Below, piece by piece: positions 43,985-53,579 of a stretch of 64,000 nt of DNA. The DNA comes from Chryseobacterium sp. CY350. GTDB lineage: Bacteria > Bacteroidota > Bacteroidia > Flavobacteriales > Weeksellaceae. The notes under the pieces were generated by a model. That model saw only the letters and a program-made list of their open reading frames with translations, did no database searches and had not been told where the DNA came from. Within the stretch, counting starts at the first letter, position 1. Each line of letters starts with the position of its first letter. The position numbers and the translations under genes were made by a program. Location of the stretch: contig NZ_CP116034.1 of the NCBI RefSeq assembly GCF_027945075.1, positions 3,782,001-3,846,000 on the forward strand. The letters run 5' to 3'.

Positions 43985-45439
43985 CTAAAATTGTATTTTA
44001 AAAGGTCCTTCAAAATAAGTCTCATAACTGTCAAGAAGATTGCCTTCCTGATCGTAAACACCGAGTTCTATATTTTGCTTAGAAAGTTTTATTTGCTTTT
44101 CCGGGAAACTTACATTAATTGTTCCTTTGACGATTTTATCTCTTTCTACTTTGATTTTACTAGAAGCGCTGTAAGAAATTTCTCCATTTTGCGGCTCTAC
44201 TATTTTGATGGTTACGACTTTATTTTCGTTGGTCTTATTTAAAAAAGTGAAATTATAAGTGTTTGTAATCTTGTTTTCCCGAACAAAAAATGTACTTCCT
44301 GCCGGCTTTATAAATTTCACTTCCATGTCAGCACGGCTGTAGACTAGATAACCCAAAAGCAGTTGCAGACCTACGAGGAGAATAATAAAACCTTTCATTC
44401 TCCCTGTAAACTTGGAGGGTTGTCCGGTTTCAATTTCCTTCTCTGAAGCATATCTGATCAAGCCTTTCGGAAGTCCTACCTTATCCATTACTTCATCACA
44501 GGCATCAATGCAGGCGGTGCAGTTTACGCATTCTAATTGTTGACCATCGCGAATATCAATTCCCGTGGGACATACTACGACACATTGATAACAATCGATG
44601 CAATCTCCTTTTCCCGCTGCTTTCCTGTCTTCACCTTTTCTCCATTTTGAACGGTTTTCGCCGCGGTTAAAATCATAAAAAACGTTGATGGTCTCTTTAT
44701 CAATGAGAACTCCCTGAAGCCTTCCGTAAGGACAGACGAGGGTACAAACCTGCTCACGGAACCAAGCAAATACAAAGTAAAATGCTGTAGTGAGAAGAAT
44801 CATCGCTATAAAATTTGTAGGATGTTCAAAAGGTCCTTCAGAAACTATTCTGAAAACTTCCTTGTAACTTACAACATACATGAACATAAAATGCGTAAAA
44901 ATGAGTGAAAGAACAGCATAAATTCCCCATTTAAGGCTTCTTTTCCAAATCTTTTCCGAGTTCCATTCCTGGCGGTCTAGTTTCATCTGTTTGTTTCGGT
45001 CGCCTTCAATTGCATATTCTATTTTACGGAAGACATTTTCAAGAAATATGGTTTGAGGGCAGATCCAGCCACAAAATATTCTCCCAAAAGCAATTGTAAA
45101 AATGATAATGCAAACAAGTGAAACTATAGCTCCTAATGTTAAAATGAAAAAATCCTGTGGATAAAAAGGTTGCCCGGCGATAAAAAACTGACGGTTGATA
45201 ATATCCAGTAAAAGGGCAGGGTTGCCATTCACTTTAATAAAGGGGAGCACGAAATAAAACGTCAATAAAGTGTATGCCACCAAATTTCTATAATTGGTGT
45301 ATCTGCCTTTTGGCTTTTTCGGAAATACCCATTTTCTCTTTCCGGATTGCTCCATTGTACCAATAGAGTCGCGATAGGTTTCGGGTTCTACCACTTGATT
45401 TTGTCCGCCTCTGAATTCAGAATTGTCTTGATCTTTCAT
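43985..45439 (-). CDS. ccoG: Cytochrome c oxidase accessory protein CcoG (FixG)
   Basis: 484 aa membrane iron-sulfur protein with several membrane segments, CGWICPQTIFLENVFRKIEYAIEG, VCPYGRLQGVLIDKET, a 2x[4Fe-4S] ferredoxin part (CIDCYQCVVVCPTGIDI and CVNCTACIDACDEVM) and a C-terminal Ig-like domain (about 370-484). Needed for copper-centre maturation of cbb3 oxidase. It is separate from ccoNO here, and 45 bp downstream of the FAD-Rieske gene on the same strand, perhaps one transcript. Confidence 0.95.
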   Translation of the reverse strand: MKDQDNSEFRGGQNQVVEPETYRDSIGTMEQSGKRKWVFPKKPKGRYTNYRNLVAYTLLTFYFVLPFIKVNGNPALLLDIINRQFFIAGQPFYPQDFFILTLGAIVSLVCIIIFTIAFGRIFCGWICPQTIFLENVFRKIEYAIEGDRNKQMKLDRQEWNSEKIWKRSLKWGIYAVLSLIFTHFMFMYVVSYKEVFRIVSEGPFEHPTNFIAMILLTTAFYFVFAWFREQVCTLVCPYGRLQGVLIDKETINVFYDFNRGENRSKWRKGEDRKAAGKGDCIDCYQCVVVCPTGIDIRDGQQLECVNCTACIDACDEVMDKVGLPKGLIRYASEKEIETGQPSKFTGRMKGFIILLVGLQLLLGYLVYSRADMEVKFIKPAGSTFFVRENKITNTYNFTFLNKTNENKVVTIKIVEPQNGEISYSASSKIKVERDKIVKGTINVSFPEKQIKLSKQNIELGVYDQEGNLLDSYETYFEGPFKIQF

Positions 45440-45484
45440 ATCATGTTATTTGAATTGATATTCAGATTTCGGTCTGTTTATATA

Positions 45485-47005
45485 TTATTCTTCCTTATTG
45501 TCTATTTTTTTCAGACCTGTCATTGCGGGTCCATTAAGCAATTTTCCGTCAATATCGAAACGCGAACCGTGACAAGGGCAATCCCAAGTAACTTCCGAAG
45601 GATTCCATGCAACATTACATCCGGTGTGCGGACAGACAGGACTTAGCAGATGAATCTCTGATTTTGAATCCCGATAAGCAGCAAAGGTTTCGCCTTCGTG
45701 TTTAATGATTCTGCCTTCCCCATTGTTTAGGTCATTAAGCTCCTCGATTTTATCTGCAGAAAATTTATCTTTTACAAAATGAACTGATGCATTTACAACT
45801 TCATCCAAAACATTACCGGCACTTGCGATTGGTTTTATACGGCTTGGTGCAAATAGCTTTGATAATTCGGTTTCTTTTCCTTCAATAAGATCAGGAATCA
45901 CGACCGATGTCATAGTGCCAAACGTCATTCCGTTTCCTGTGAATCCTGTAGAAATGTAGACATTATCTTCTCCCGGCATTTTCCCGATATACGGCAAACC
46001 GTCGGCCGACTGATAATATTGTGATGACCATTTCGCTACAACTTCTTTATATTTAAAATTGTCATCAACGTACTGCATGAGATCTTCAAAATGCTTTTCA
46101 GTGTCTTTTTCATCACCTGTTTTATGGTCATAGCCTCCCGCGATTAAAAAATAATCGTTTCCGGATTTGTGATAACGTACATAATGATAAGGATCGTAAA
46201 GGTCAGCAGTTTGCGCTAATGTTTTTACAGGATTGGCTAATTTTAAAGTCACAGCGTAGCTTCTGTAAGGAGCAAGAAGTACACTGAAACGATTGTTTCC
46301 GGGCGGTATATGTGTAGCCCAGACTAGATTTTTCCCGGTAAACGTTAAATCATTATCGGTTTTAACTGTAATAATTCCATCTTTATTTTCATAATCTAAA
46401 ACTTGGGTTTCTGTTACGGCAGAACCCCCGTTTTTTACATATTCTTTCAGCAGTTTATTAATATATCTTAGAGGATGGAACTGCGCCTGACCTTTTATTT
46501 CTATAGCTTTCTCGAATTCTAATGTAAACGGAATGCTGAAAATAGGTTCTGTATCAATTCCTACTTTTTGATGTGCTTCTAAAATATCTTCAAGTTTTTT
46601 TGACTGTTTTTCATCAACACTAAACAGATAATAGTTACATTCGTTAAAATCACAGGAAATGTGGTGTTTTACAATGTTTTGCTTGATATAGCGCACGGTT
46701 TCTTTCGCGGCATCGGCCAACAGAATAGCAGATTCTCCACCGAAGTTATTGATGATTTCATCATATGACGAATCAAAAAAATTGTTGATGTGTGCTGTAG
46801 TTCCGCCGGTTGTACCAAATCCGGGATTTTCTTTTTCAATTAAAAGACATTGGCGACCGCGGTTTTGTAATTCTTTAGCTAAAGTAACTCCCGTTATTCC
46901 GGCACCAACGATAATGGTGTCAAAATCTGTATGACTGTAATTTTTTAATTTTTCATGTTGCGATTGGTTTTCCCAAAAGCTCTGATTTTTTCCGTCTCTG
47001 TTCAT
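45485..47005 (-). CDS. FAD-dependent oxidoreductase with C-terminal Rieske domain
   Basis: 506 aa from the start at 47005. N-terminal FAD Rossmann motif TIIVGAGITGVTLAKEL, DAO-type substrate domain, FAD contact in the middle (STGFTGNGMTFGTM), then a Rieske [2Fe-2S] domain at the C-terminus with CPHTGC and CPCHGS (both Cys-x-His pairs intact). It could pass electrons from a substrate through the flavin and the Rieske centre to a chain carrier. Related to the shorter enzyme at 3953 that lacks the Rieske part. A weak Crp/Fnr-like half-palindrome lies upstream (47095). Confidence 0.9.
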   Translation of the reverse strand: MNRDGKNQSFWENQSQHEKLKNYSHTDFDTIIVGAGITGVTLAKELQNRGRQCLLIEKENPGFGTTGGTTAHINNFFDSSYDEIINNFGGESAILLADAAKETVRYIKQNIVKHHISCDFNECNYYLFSVDEKQSKKLEDILEAHQKVGIDTEPIFSIPFTLEFEKAIEIKGQAQFHPLRYINKLLKEYVKNGGSAVTETQVLDYENKDGIITVKTDNDLTFTGKNLVWATHIPPGNNRFSVLLAPYRSYAVTLKLANPVKTLAQTADLYDPYHYVRYHKSGNDYFLIAGGYDHKTGDEKDTEKHFEDLMQYVDDNFKYKEVVAKWSSQYYQSADGLPYIGKMPGEDNVYISTGFTGNGMTFGTMTSVVIPDLIEGKETELSKLFAPSRIKPIASAGNVLDEVVNASVHFVKDKFSADKIEELNDLNNGEGRIIKHEGETFAAYRDSKSEIHLLSPVCPHTGCNVAWNPSEVTWDCPCHGSRFDIDGKLLNGPAMTGLKKIDNKEE

Positions 47006-47094
47006 AATATTGTTTTTGTGATTGGTGTAAAAGGTCATTTCAAAATTTTGATGTGATGTGATTACAATTATTAATACTATTTAAATCTTCTATT

Positions 47095-47108
47095 CAGATC
47101 TAAATCAT
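47095..47108 (-). promoter_or_regulatory. Weak Crp/Fnr-like site before the FAD-Rieske gene
   Basis: CAGAT-CTAA-ATCAT keeps one perfect half and the CTAA spacer of the 34703 site, but the other half differs at two bases and the expected -7 element (near 47065) is poor (AATAATTG). Rest of the 47039-47395 intergenic stretch (about 360 bp) shows no gene. Confidence 0.3.
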
Positions 47109-47395
47109 CCATAAAACAAATAATAGTCCTTGTGCAGTGTTGTAATGCAGAAATGGAAGTTTAAAAAGATGATTTGTGATTAACCAAAAAGGTGAAGAAG
47201 TTAAAATTCCCATATTATTAATTTTTATAATAATTGATCGTTCTATGGGTGAATTATCCAAATTTGTACCATTAAAAGAATTTTATGGGTTATTTTCAAG
47301 ATTGATTTCAAATTAGAGATGAGAATAGAATAAGTATTTCTGATTTTAAAACTAAATTATTTGGAAGTATATTGAAAATATGAGAATAAAAATCA

Positions 47396-47430
47396 ATAAA
47401 AAACCTCTGAAAATTAATCTCAGAGGTTTT
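47396..47430 (-). terminator. Terminator of tRNA-Leu
   Basis: AAACCTCTGA and TCAGAGGTTT form a perfect 10 bp stem; on the minus strand T run follows. It lies 4 bp past the tRNA 3' end. Confidence 0.8.
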
Positions 47431-47433
47431 TAG

Positions 47434-47515
47434 TACCCGGTACCAGAATCGAACTGGTACATCTTGCGATACTAGAGTTTGAGTCTAGCGCGTCTACCAA
47501 TTCCGCCAACCGGGC
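47434..47515 (-). tRNA. tRNA-Leu (anticodon CAA)
   Basis: Cloverleaf of about 82 nt. The acceptor GCCCGGT pairs with ACCGGGT (one G-U), with discriminator A. The anticodon stem CTAGA/TCTAG encloses loop CTCAAAC, so the anticodon is CAA, reading UUG leucine. There is a short variable arm (class II), and the T-arm has GTTCGATTC. The D-arm shows GGCGGAATTGGTAGACGCG. No CCA is encoded. Confidence 0.95.
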
Positions 47516-47583
47516 TTGCTTTAAATTGGTGTGCAAATATAAAAACTTTTTTTATATGTTCAAAAGCTTTTTACGAAATTCTT

Positions 47584-48351
47584 TTAGAATTTTATCTCCA
47601 AACCATCGTAGGCAAGGTGTATTCCGTCAGGAAGTAACTTATCTTCAATATCATGCAGACCAAAATGATGACTGATGTGTGTTAGAAATAATTTCTTAGG
47701 TTTTAGCTCTTCGTAAAGTTTGATAACATCGGCAAGCACGAAATGGGCAGGATGAGGATCAAATTTACGAATACAGTTTAAAATAAGAACATCCAAATTC
47801 TTTAACTTCTCTTTTTCAGTTTCAGAAATAAAACCTGCGTCTGTAATGTATGCTAAGTTTTTGAATTTATATCCAAATACTGTTATTTTATAATGAATGA
47901 CTTCAATCGGAGTAATTTTAATATCTAAAACTTCAAAAGCTTTATTTTCAATTGTATGCAGATCAAATGCCGGTGCTCCCGGATATCTTTCATCAACGAA
48001 GGCATATGCGAAGCGATTCTTAACTTCATTTCCTACTCTTTCGCTGCTGTAAAGTGGCATATTTTTTCCGCTTTTAAAAATAAGCGGCCGCATGTCATCA
48101 AGACCAATCACATGATCATTATGCTCATGGGTAAGTAATGCGATATCTATATGACTTTCATTATTAATAAGCATTTGCTGTCTGAAATCTGGTCCGCAAT
48201 CGATGAGAATTTTTTTATTTTCATCGGTGGTTACCATTGCAGATGATCTGAAACGTTTGTCTTTCGGGTTTTTTGAGATACATACCTCACAAGTACAGCC
48301 AATAACGGGAACGCCCTGAGAAGTTCCGGTTCCTAAAAATTTCAACTTCAT
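47584..48351 (-). CDS. PhnP-like MBL-fold hydrolase
   Basis: 255 aa metallo-beta-lactamase fold protein. GTGTSQGVPVIGCTCEVC at the N-terminus, LLTHEHNDHVIGLDDMRPL (HxHxDH zinc site) and the later LTHISHHFGLHD match PhnP/phosphodiesterase relatives. Probably a cytosolic cyclic phosphodiester hydrolase; the substrate is not known. Adjacent, divergent, to the conserved unknown at 48405. Confidence 0.85.
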   Translation of the reverse strand: MKLKFLGTGTSQGVPVIGCTCEVCISKNPKDKRFRSSAMVTTDENKKILIDCGPDFRQQMLINNESHIDIALLTHEHNDHVIGLDDMRPLIFKSGKNMPLYSSERVGNEVKNRFAYAFVDERYPGAPAFDLHTIENKAFEVLDIKITPIEVIHYKITVFGYKFKNLAYITDAGFISETEKEKLKNLDVLILNCIRKFDPHPAHFVLADVIKLYEELKPKKLFLTHISHHFGLHDIEDKLLPDGIHLAYDGLEIKF

Positions 48352-48369
48352 TTGTTTTGAGGTTGGTTT

Positions 48370-48377
48370 AATTTTGG
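48370..48377 (+). promoter_or_regulatory. -7 element of the gene at 48405
   Basis: TAATTTTG, a TAnnTTTG match, 27 bp before the ATG. Confidence 0.35.
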
Positions 48378-48404
48378 TAAATTTACGAAAAATTTAATGT
48401 CATA

Positions 48405-49832
48405 ATGTATCAGAAATTAACTCCTAAACAAAAAGCATTAACAATTAATCTAGATCCTACCATTTATGGTACTTTCGCAGAAATTGGAGCAGGGCAGGAA
48501 ACTGTGCGGCACTTTTTTAGAGCAGGAGGAGCTTCCGGTACAATTGCTAAGGCGATGTCAGCTTATGACAAAGATTTTAGTGATGCGATCTACGGAAAAG
48601 AGGTTAAAAACAGATATGTAACCCAAAACAGACTTCGAAAAATGCTTCGCTACGAAGTTTCATTAATTGAAGAAAGAATTTCCAGAGAAAACAGCCCAAA
48701 CAGAAAGTTTTTTTCTTATGCAAATACCGTTACCACAATAAATTTTGATAAAACCGTAAAAGGTCACGGCTGGGTGGGAATACGTTTTCAGGTCAAAGAA
48801 AACGAAGATTATAATGAGGTGGTCATTCACGTTAAATTTAAAGAGAACGATGCTACTTTACAGCAGGAAACTCTTGGAAATTTAGGTGTAAATCTTATTT
48901 TTGGAGCATTTACCTATTTTGATAATCCCCGAAGATTGATAGAATCTCTTTATGATGACGTCGCTACAGACAATCTTGAGATTGATATGATCGATTTTAG
49001 TGGTCCCGCTTTCGCTTACGTTGATAACAGACTTATGTCTTTACAATTGGTGAAAAACAACATGACCGATGCTGTGATTTTTAATTCCCAGGGAAATAAT
49101 ATGCTTCCTGCAGATGTTTTGTACAAGAAAAACATTTTTGCAGTCAGAGGAAGTTTCAGACCTGTGACAAGGGTGAATATTGATATGCTCAGGAACGGAA
49201 TGGAAATGTTTCTGAAAGATGCTATTTGTACTCACGAGGAAACCGAAGTTCTGATCGAAATTACCATTTCAAACCTTCGTGCTGACGGTGATATCGACGA
49301 AAGAGATTTCTTAGACAGAGTAGATGTTCTTGGGAAATTAGGTTATACGGTAATTATCTCAAACTTCTCAGAATATTACAGATTGATCGATTATTTTTCT
49401 CATTATACCAATGGTGACATCGGTGTTGCGATGGGCGTGAATAATATGTTGATGGTATTTGATGAAAAATATTATAAAGATTTATCAGGTGGAATTCTTG
49501 AAGCTTTTGGTAAATTTTTCAGAAACGGAATGAGAGTTTATCTATATCCTTACAAAGATCCTGAGACCCACGAATTGCTTGATTCTGAGAATCTTAAGGT
49601 GGAAGAAAGCCTGAAAGAATTATATAAATATTTCAAATTAAATAACCGTATTGTAGATATTAAAAATTATGATCCGGAATTTTTGGAAATTTATTCAAGA
49701 GAAATACTGAGAAAAATAGCATGCAATGTTAGCGGCTGGGAAAATCAGGTGCCGGAAGGTGTTGCCGAAATGATAAAAGAAAGAGGAATGTTCGGTTACA
49801 AACAGGAACTTTCTCTAAAACAATTTTCTTAA
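48405..49832 (+). CDS. Conserved protein, function not recognised
   Basis: 475 aa soluble protein with no signal, membrane segment or catalytic motif that I know. Distinctive parts: an N-terminal FAEIGAGQETVRHFFRAGGASGTIAK with Gly-rich loop, GNLGVNLIFGAF in the middle, DAVIFNSQGNNMLPADVLYKK, and a long C-terminal helical end with EFLEIYSREILRKIACN. I recall similar Flavobacteriia proteins carrying a nicotinate-nucleotide adenylyltransferase label, but no [HT]xGH nucleotidyl-transfer motif is visible, so that is not adopted. A GAF/fRMsr gene follows 11 bp later. Confidence 0.75.
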   Translation: MYQKLTPKQKALTINLDPTIYGTFAEIGAGQETVRHFFRAGGASGTIAKAMSAYDKDFSDAIYGKEVKNRYVTQNRLRKMLRYEVSLIEERISRENSPNRKFFSYANTVTTINFDKTVKGHGWVGIRFQVKENEDYNEVVIHVKFKENDATLQQETLGNLGVNLIFGAFTYFDNPRRLIESLYDDVATDNLEIDMIDFSGPAFAYVDNRLMSLQLVKNNMTDAVIFNSQGNNMLPADVLYKKNIFAVRGSFRPVTRVNIDMLRNGMEMFLKDAICTHEETEVLIEITISNLRADGDIDERDFLDRVDVLGKLGYTVIISNFSEYYRLIDYFSHYTNGDIGVAMGVNNMLMVFDEKYYKDLSGGILEAFGKFFRNGMRVYLYPYKDPETHELLDSENLKVEESLKELYKYFKLNNRIVDIKNYDPEFLEIYSREILRKIACNVSGWENQVPEGVAEMIKERGMFGYKQELSLKQFS

Positions 49833-49843
49833 AACAAATTAAA

Positions 49844-50293
49844 ATGTCTGAACTAAAAAAAAGACTTTCGTCTATTCTTGAAAGTCCGAAACATAACACG
49901 GAAGAGAAACTTGAAAAAGTTTGCCATCTGCTAGACCAAGAAATTTCATATTTTAACTGGACGGGTTTTTACTTCAAAAACGGAGATAAAAACGAGCTAA
50001 AATTGGGACCTTACGTTGGTGCAGAGACTGATCATATCATCATTCCGTATGGAAAAGGAATTTGTGGACAGGTTGCAGTTTCAAACGAAACGTTCATCGT
50101 TCCTGATGTTCATTTACAGGATAATTATCTAAGCTGTTCGATCGATACAAAAGCAGAAATCGTAGTTCCTATTTTCAAAAACGGTGAAAATATTGGTCAG
50201 ATCGATATAGATTCTCACACCATCGATCCTTTTACTAAAGAAGATTTAGAATTGCTCGAATGGCTTTGTAATGAAGTTTCGAAGATTTTGTAA
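49844..50293 (+). CDS. GAF-domain free methionine-(R)-sulfoxide reductase
   Basis: 149 aa GAF-type enzyme that reduces free methionine-R-sulfoxide. The family cysteines appear as GKGICGQ and NYLSCSIDTKAEIVVPI, the first being the usual catalytic-loop cysteine. GWTGFYFKNG... is the family strand. Cytosolic. It is closely linked to the upstream conserved gene (11 bp), so probably one operon. Confidence 0.87.
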   Translation: MSELKKRLSSILESPKHNTEEKLEKVCHLLDQEISYFNWTGFYFKNGDKNELKLGPYVGAETDHIIIPYGKGICGQVAVSNETFIVPDVHLQDNYLSCSIDTKAEIVVPIFKNGENIGQIDIDSHTIDPFTKEDLELLEWLCNEVSKIL

Positions 50294-50314
50294 TCGTCTT
50301 TAAATTTAAAATAT

Positions 50315-50342
50315 AAACTCCGACGAAAATCGGAGTTTTTTT
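50315..50342 (+). terminator. Terminator of the 48405-50293 operon
   Basis: AAACTCCGA-CGAAAA-TCGGAGTTT followed by T6. Confidence 0.8.
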
Positions 50343-50399
50343 CTGCTTAAAATATTCAATAGTTTGAAAATGGAATAACCCTGTGGCTTTAGAAAAAGC

Positions 50400-51128
50400 T
50401 TAATGATTAAATTCAGCAATTAATTTCTTAAAATAATCCTCACACTTCGCAATATGCGTCCCATACCAGGAAAAAGCTTCACCATCAACGATGATTATTT
50501 TTTTATCAGGATAAAATTCTTTCAGTTCTGTAATATGTTTTTCTTTAAAAGGAAAAGGTTCTGAAGAAAGCATAATGACGTCTGCCTCAGCTAAATCTTC
50601 AACCTGAATTTCCGGATAACGGGTTTGGTTTTTAAAAATGTTTTCGAAACCTATTTCAGATAAAACATTGTGAATGAACGTGTCTGAACCAATCGTCATG
50701 TAAGGATTTTTCCAAATTAAATAGGCTGCTTTTATTTTTTTACCAATTTTAGCAAGACTAAGAACTTCATAGATTTTAAGATTAAAAAGCTGTGCTCTTT
50801 CTTCTTTATTAAAAAGTAAACCCAAGTTTTTGACCAGATAATAATTATCTTCTATAGTTTCCGTATTATAAACGCTCACCTTGAAATCTTTCATCAAAAC
50901 TTCCACCTGATCTTTAACGTTTTCTTCTTTGTTGGATAAAATTAAATCAGGTTTTAAAGCTTTAATTTTTTCAAGGTTAAGATTTTTTGTTCCACCGATA
51001 ATCTCTACATTTCTAACCTTTTCTTCAGGATGTATACAAAATTTTGTCCTGCCGATGACTTCTTTTTCTGTTAAACCCAAATCAAATATGGCTTCCGTAA
51101 TTGAAGGTACGAGAGAAATAACTTTCAT
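50400..51128 (-). CDS. BtuF/helical-backbone metal receptor-like protein
   Basis: 242 aa with the periplasmic-binding fold of cobalamin/iron carriers: ISLVPSITEAIFDLGL, KALKPDLILSNKEEN, and the later ADVIMLSSEPFPF and FSWYGTHI. Oddly, it has no signal peptide or lipobox (MKVISLVPS is the fold itself), as seen in several Bacteroidota relatives. It may act in the cytosol, or its sequence start may be misplaced; no upstream signal is in frame. Adjacent MgtE gene on the same strand, 26 bp before its start. Confidence 0.75.
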   Translation of the reverse strand: MKVISLVPSITEAIFDLGLTEKEVIGRTKFCIHPEEKVRNVEIIGGTKNLNLEKIKALKPDLILSNKEENVKDQVEVLMKDFKVSVYNTETIEDNYYLVKNLGLLFNKEERAQLFNLKIYEVLSLAKIGKKIKAAYLIWKNPYMTIGSDTFIHNVLSEIGFENIFKNQTRYPEIQVEDLAEADVIMLSSEPFPFKEKHITELKEFYPDKKIIIVDGEAFSWYGTHIAKCEDYFKKLIAEFNH

Positions 51129-51154
51129 AAGTAAATTTTAGACTTTGCTTAAAA

Positions 51155-52501
51155 TTACAAAAGTTTTCCGGTTAAGAACATTCCGGCAATGGTAAAATAG
51201 ATAATTAAACCTGTAACGTCAACCAATGTGGCAACAAATGGTGCAGAAGAAGTTGCAGGATCGAGATTGAATTTTTTAAGAATAAAAGGAACCATAGAAC
51301 CGGATAAAGTTCCCCAAAGTACAATCATAGAAAGCGACATTCCTGCGCTGAGTGCGATGAAAAACCAATAATCGCCATAATTAAACCAGCCCATTTCGTG
51401 CCAGATCATAATTCTGAAAAAACCGATTACTCCTAAAAAGGTTCCTAATATTAAGCCTGTGACCAATTCTTTCTTCATCACGATCCACCAGTCTTTAATG
51501 GTGATTTCCTGAAGTGCCATTGCTCGGATAATCAAAGTTGCGGCCTGCGAACCAGAATTTCCGCCGCTTGATATAATTAAAGGTATAAAAAGTGCTAAGA
51601 CTACGGCTTTTTCAATTTCATTCTCGTAATATCCCATCACAGAAGCGGTGATTAATTGCAGAAAAAATAAAACGATCAGCCATAAACCTCTCTTTTTAAT
51701 CATTTCAAACCAATGCGTCTGAATATAAGGATCATCCAAAGCTTCCACACCTCCAAATTTCTGAATATCTTCTGTGTTTTGAGATTCAATTTGATCTAAA
51801 ATATCGTCAATTGTTACAATACCTACCAAAACTCCGGCGTCTGTAATAATAGGAAGAGCCGTTCTGTCGTATTTTTCAAAATACTGAACAGCATCTTCTT
51901 TTGATGTTGTAGTTTTAATTGCAACAAACTGATTGTCTGTGAGATCAGAAACCAAAGTGTCATCTTCGACTAAGAGTAAACTTCCCAATGCCAAATCGTC
52001 AATCAATCGGTTTCTCTCATCAACCACATACAAATGATTGATAGTTTCCACTCTTTTTCCGACTTTTTTGATCTGTTGTAGGCATCTTTTTACCGTCCAT
52101 TCTTTTCTGATCTGGATGTAGTAAGGTGTCATCAGACGGGCAATAGAATCAGAATCGTAACCCAAAAGTTTTAATGCAATTCGTCTTTCCTGCGGATTAA
52201 GGTGATTGATAGAGTATTTTATCAATTCGTCCGGAAAATCTTCAAAAAGAGCTGTCCGGTCGTCTGGAGTCATCGCATTGAGGATTTCCGAAACATCATC
52301 GCTGCCGATACTTCGAATAGTTTCTTCCTGAAAATCTGGATCTAAGTGAGAGAAAACATCGGCTTTGTATTCTTTCGGAACTTTCAGAAAAGCCAGTAAA
52401 CGTTCGTCGGCGTGAAGTTCGCTAAGTCGTTCGGCAATATCGGCTGGATTAAAGGTAAGTTCGTCTATATAATTCAAAACCTGAATTTTTTTGATATGCA
52501 A
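51155..52501 (-). CDS. mgtE: Magnesium transporter MgtE
   Basis: 448 aa. Cytosolic N domain of alpha-helical repeats (about 10-130), CBS pair (about 130-255, including [24 protein letters not shown]), and five C-terminal membrane helices (from about 280) with the conserved [19 protein letters not shown] pore segment. Mg2+ channel regulated by intracellular Mg2+ through the N/CBS domains. Full length. No M-box type leader is visible. Confidence 0.93.
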   Translation of the reverse strand: MHIKKIQVLNYIDELTFNPADIAERLSELHADERLLAFLKVPKEYKADVFSHLDPDFQEETIRSIGSDDVSEILNAMTPDDRTALFEDFPDELIKYSINHLNPQERRIALKLLGYDSDSIARLMTPYYIQIRKEWTVKRCLQQIKKVGKRVETINHLYVVDERNRLIDDLALGSLLLVEDDTLVSDLTDNQFVAIKTTTSKEDAVQYFEKYDRTALPIITDAGVLVGIVTIDDILDQIESQNTEDIQKFGGVEALDDPYIQTHWFEMIKKRGLWLIVLFFLQLITASVMGYYENEIEKAVVLALFIPLIISSGGNSGSQAATLIIRAMALQEITIKDWWIVMKKELVTGLILGTFLGVIGFFRIMIWHEMGWFNYGDYWFFIALSAGMSLSMIVLWGTLSGSMVPFILKKFNLDPATSSAPFVATLVDVTGLIIYFTIAGMFLTGKLL

Positions 52502-52560
52502 AAATAATTCAAATTTTCAACAAAAGAGAACGATCGGGAAAATTTAAGGATTTATTAAAG

Positions 52561-53118
52561 CTAAAAACCAGCTTCTGATGAGGGTTTTTGTTTGCGTAGC
52601 TCTTTCAGGATACTTTTCATCGCTCCATTTGTTCCAATTTTTATAGAGTTTTCCGTAGAACCCAAAAGACGCATGTTTTTTCGGTAAGTGTCATAATCTG
52701 AGGATGCAATGAAATTTCCTTCTGCGTCAAAAAGCTTTAAACTTACGACCACCTGATTTGAGAAAACGTATTTTCCCAGACCCACTTTGAAATATTTTAC
52801 CTTCGGAACTATAACGAAATCAGCATCATTGTTTTTACTGTACTCAAGAATCGTCTTAGAATCTATACTGTCATAGGAAACCTGAACTTCAGATTTCAGC
52901 ATTTTATTTTTTCTGAATGAACTTACATTATCCGAAACTGCGCTGAAAAATGCATAATTGGTAGGATCTTTAATTTCCTCTAAATCTGGCTCTACTTCAG
53001 GATTAAAGTACAGAATCTTTTTAATTTTGTCATGCGTATTGCTTTTCTGTGCATTCACAGAAGAAATACTGGTGATAAATACAGTGAAAATCAGGATATA
53101 GTGTAGAACTTTTTTCAT
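52561..53118 (-). CDS. Secreted protein of unknown function
   Basis: 185 aa from the ATG at 53118, which starts a clear signal peptide (MKKVLHYILIFTVFITSISSVNAQ). The mature part has a regular alpha/beta pattern (NNDADFVIVPKVKYFKVG, VVSLKLFDAEGNF) and an Arg/Lys-rich C-terminus ending KPSSEAGF. No family recognised. The longer frame up to 53388 overlaps rpsO and is not used. It is divergent from rpsO. Confidence 0.7.
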   Translation of the reverse strand: MKKVLHYILIFTVFITSISSVNAQKSNTHDKIKKILYFNPEVEPDLEEIKDPTNYAFFSAVSDNVSSFRKNKMLKSEVQVSYDSIDSKTILEYSKNNDADFVIVPKVKYFKVGLGKYVFSNQVVVSLKLFDAEGNFIASSDYDTYRKNMRLLGSTENSIKIGTNGAMKSILKELRKQKPSSEAGF

Positions 53119-53247
53119 CTTTTTGTCTATGCAAAAGTACTGCCTTTTAATGAAATATTGTAATTTTATTAAGAATTTTTTAACAATCTTGTCTATTTTA
53201 TTTAATCGTGAGCCTGTAATCTTCTTGTTTAGTATAAAAAATAGTTG

Positions 53248-53255
53248 TACTTTTG
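53248..53255 (+). promoter_or_regulatory. -7 element of rpsO
   Basis: TACTTTTG matches TAnnTTTG and lies 35 bp before the rpsO ATG. Confidence 0.5.
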
Positions 53256-53290
53256 CCGCCGTTACATAATAATCATTAAACAATATTGGA

Positions 53291-53560
53291 ATGTACTTAA
53301 CAACAGAAAAAAAAGCAGAAATTTTCGCAAAACATGGAAAATCTGCACAAGACACAGGGAGCGCTGAAGGACAGGTAGCTCTTTTCACTTACAGAATCAA
53401 CCACTTATCTCAGCACTTGAAGGCTAATCGTCATGATTTCAATACTGAAAGATCTTTGGTGAAATTAGTAGGTAAAAGAAAAAGCTTATTAGATTATCTT
53501 AAGAAAAAAGATATTACAAGATATAGAGCAATTATTGCTGAACTTGGTTTAAGAAAATAA
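53291..53560 (+). CDS. rpsO: 30S ribosomal protein S15
   Basis: 89 aa. KHGKSAQDTGSAEGQVALFTYRINHLSQHLKANRHD and the KLVGKRKSLLDYLKKKDITRYRAII helices are the S15 signature that binds 16S rRNA helix 22. Full length for the family. Followed by its own terminator. Confidence 0.98.
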   Translation: MYLTTEKKAEIFAKHGKSAQDTGSAEGQVALFTYRINHLSQHLKANRHDFNTERSLVKLVGKRKSLLDYLKKKDITRYRAIIAELGLRK

Positions 53561-53579
53561 TCTATCCGATTTCCAAAAA

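Noticed and set aside
48405..49832. Nicotinate-nucleotide adenylyltransferase call
   Set aside because: No [HT]xGH motif or nucleotidyl-transfer signature is present.
52561..53388. Extended 275 aa version of the secreted protein
   Set aside because: The extra 90 residues lie opposite rpsO and its promoter, and the internal Met at 53118 starts a textbook signal peptide.
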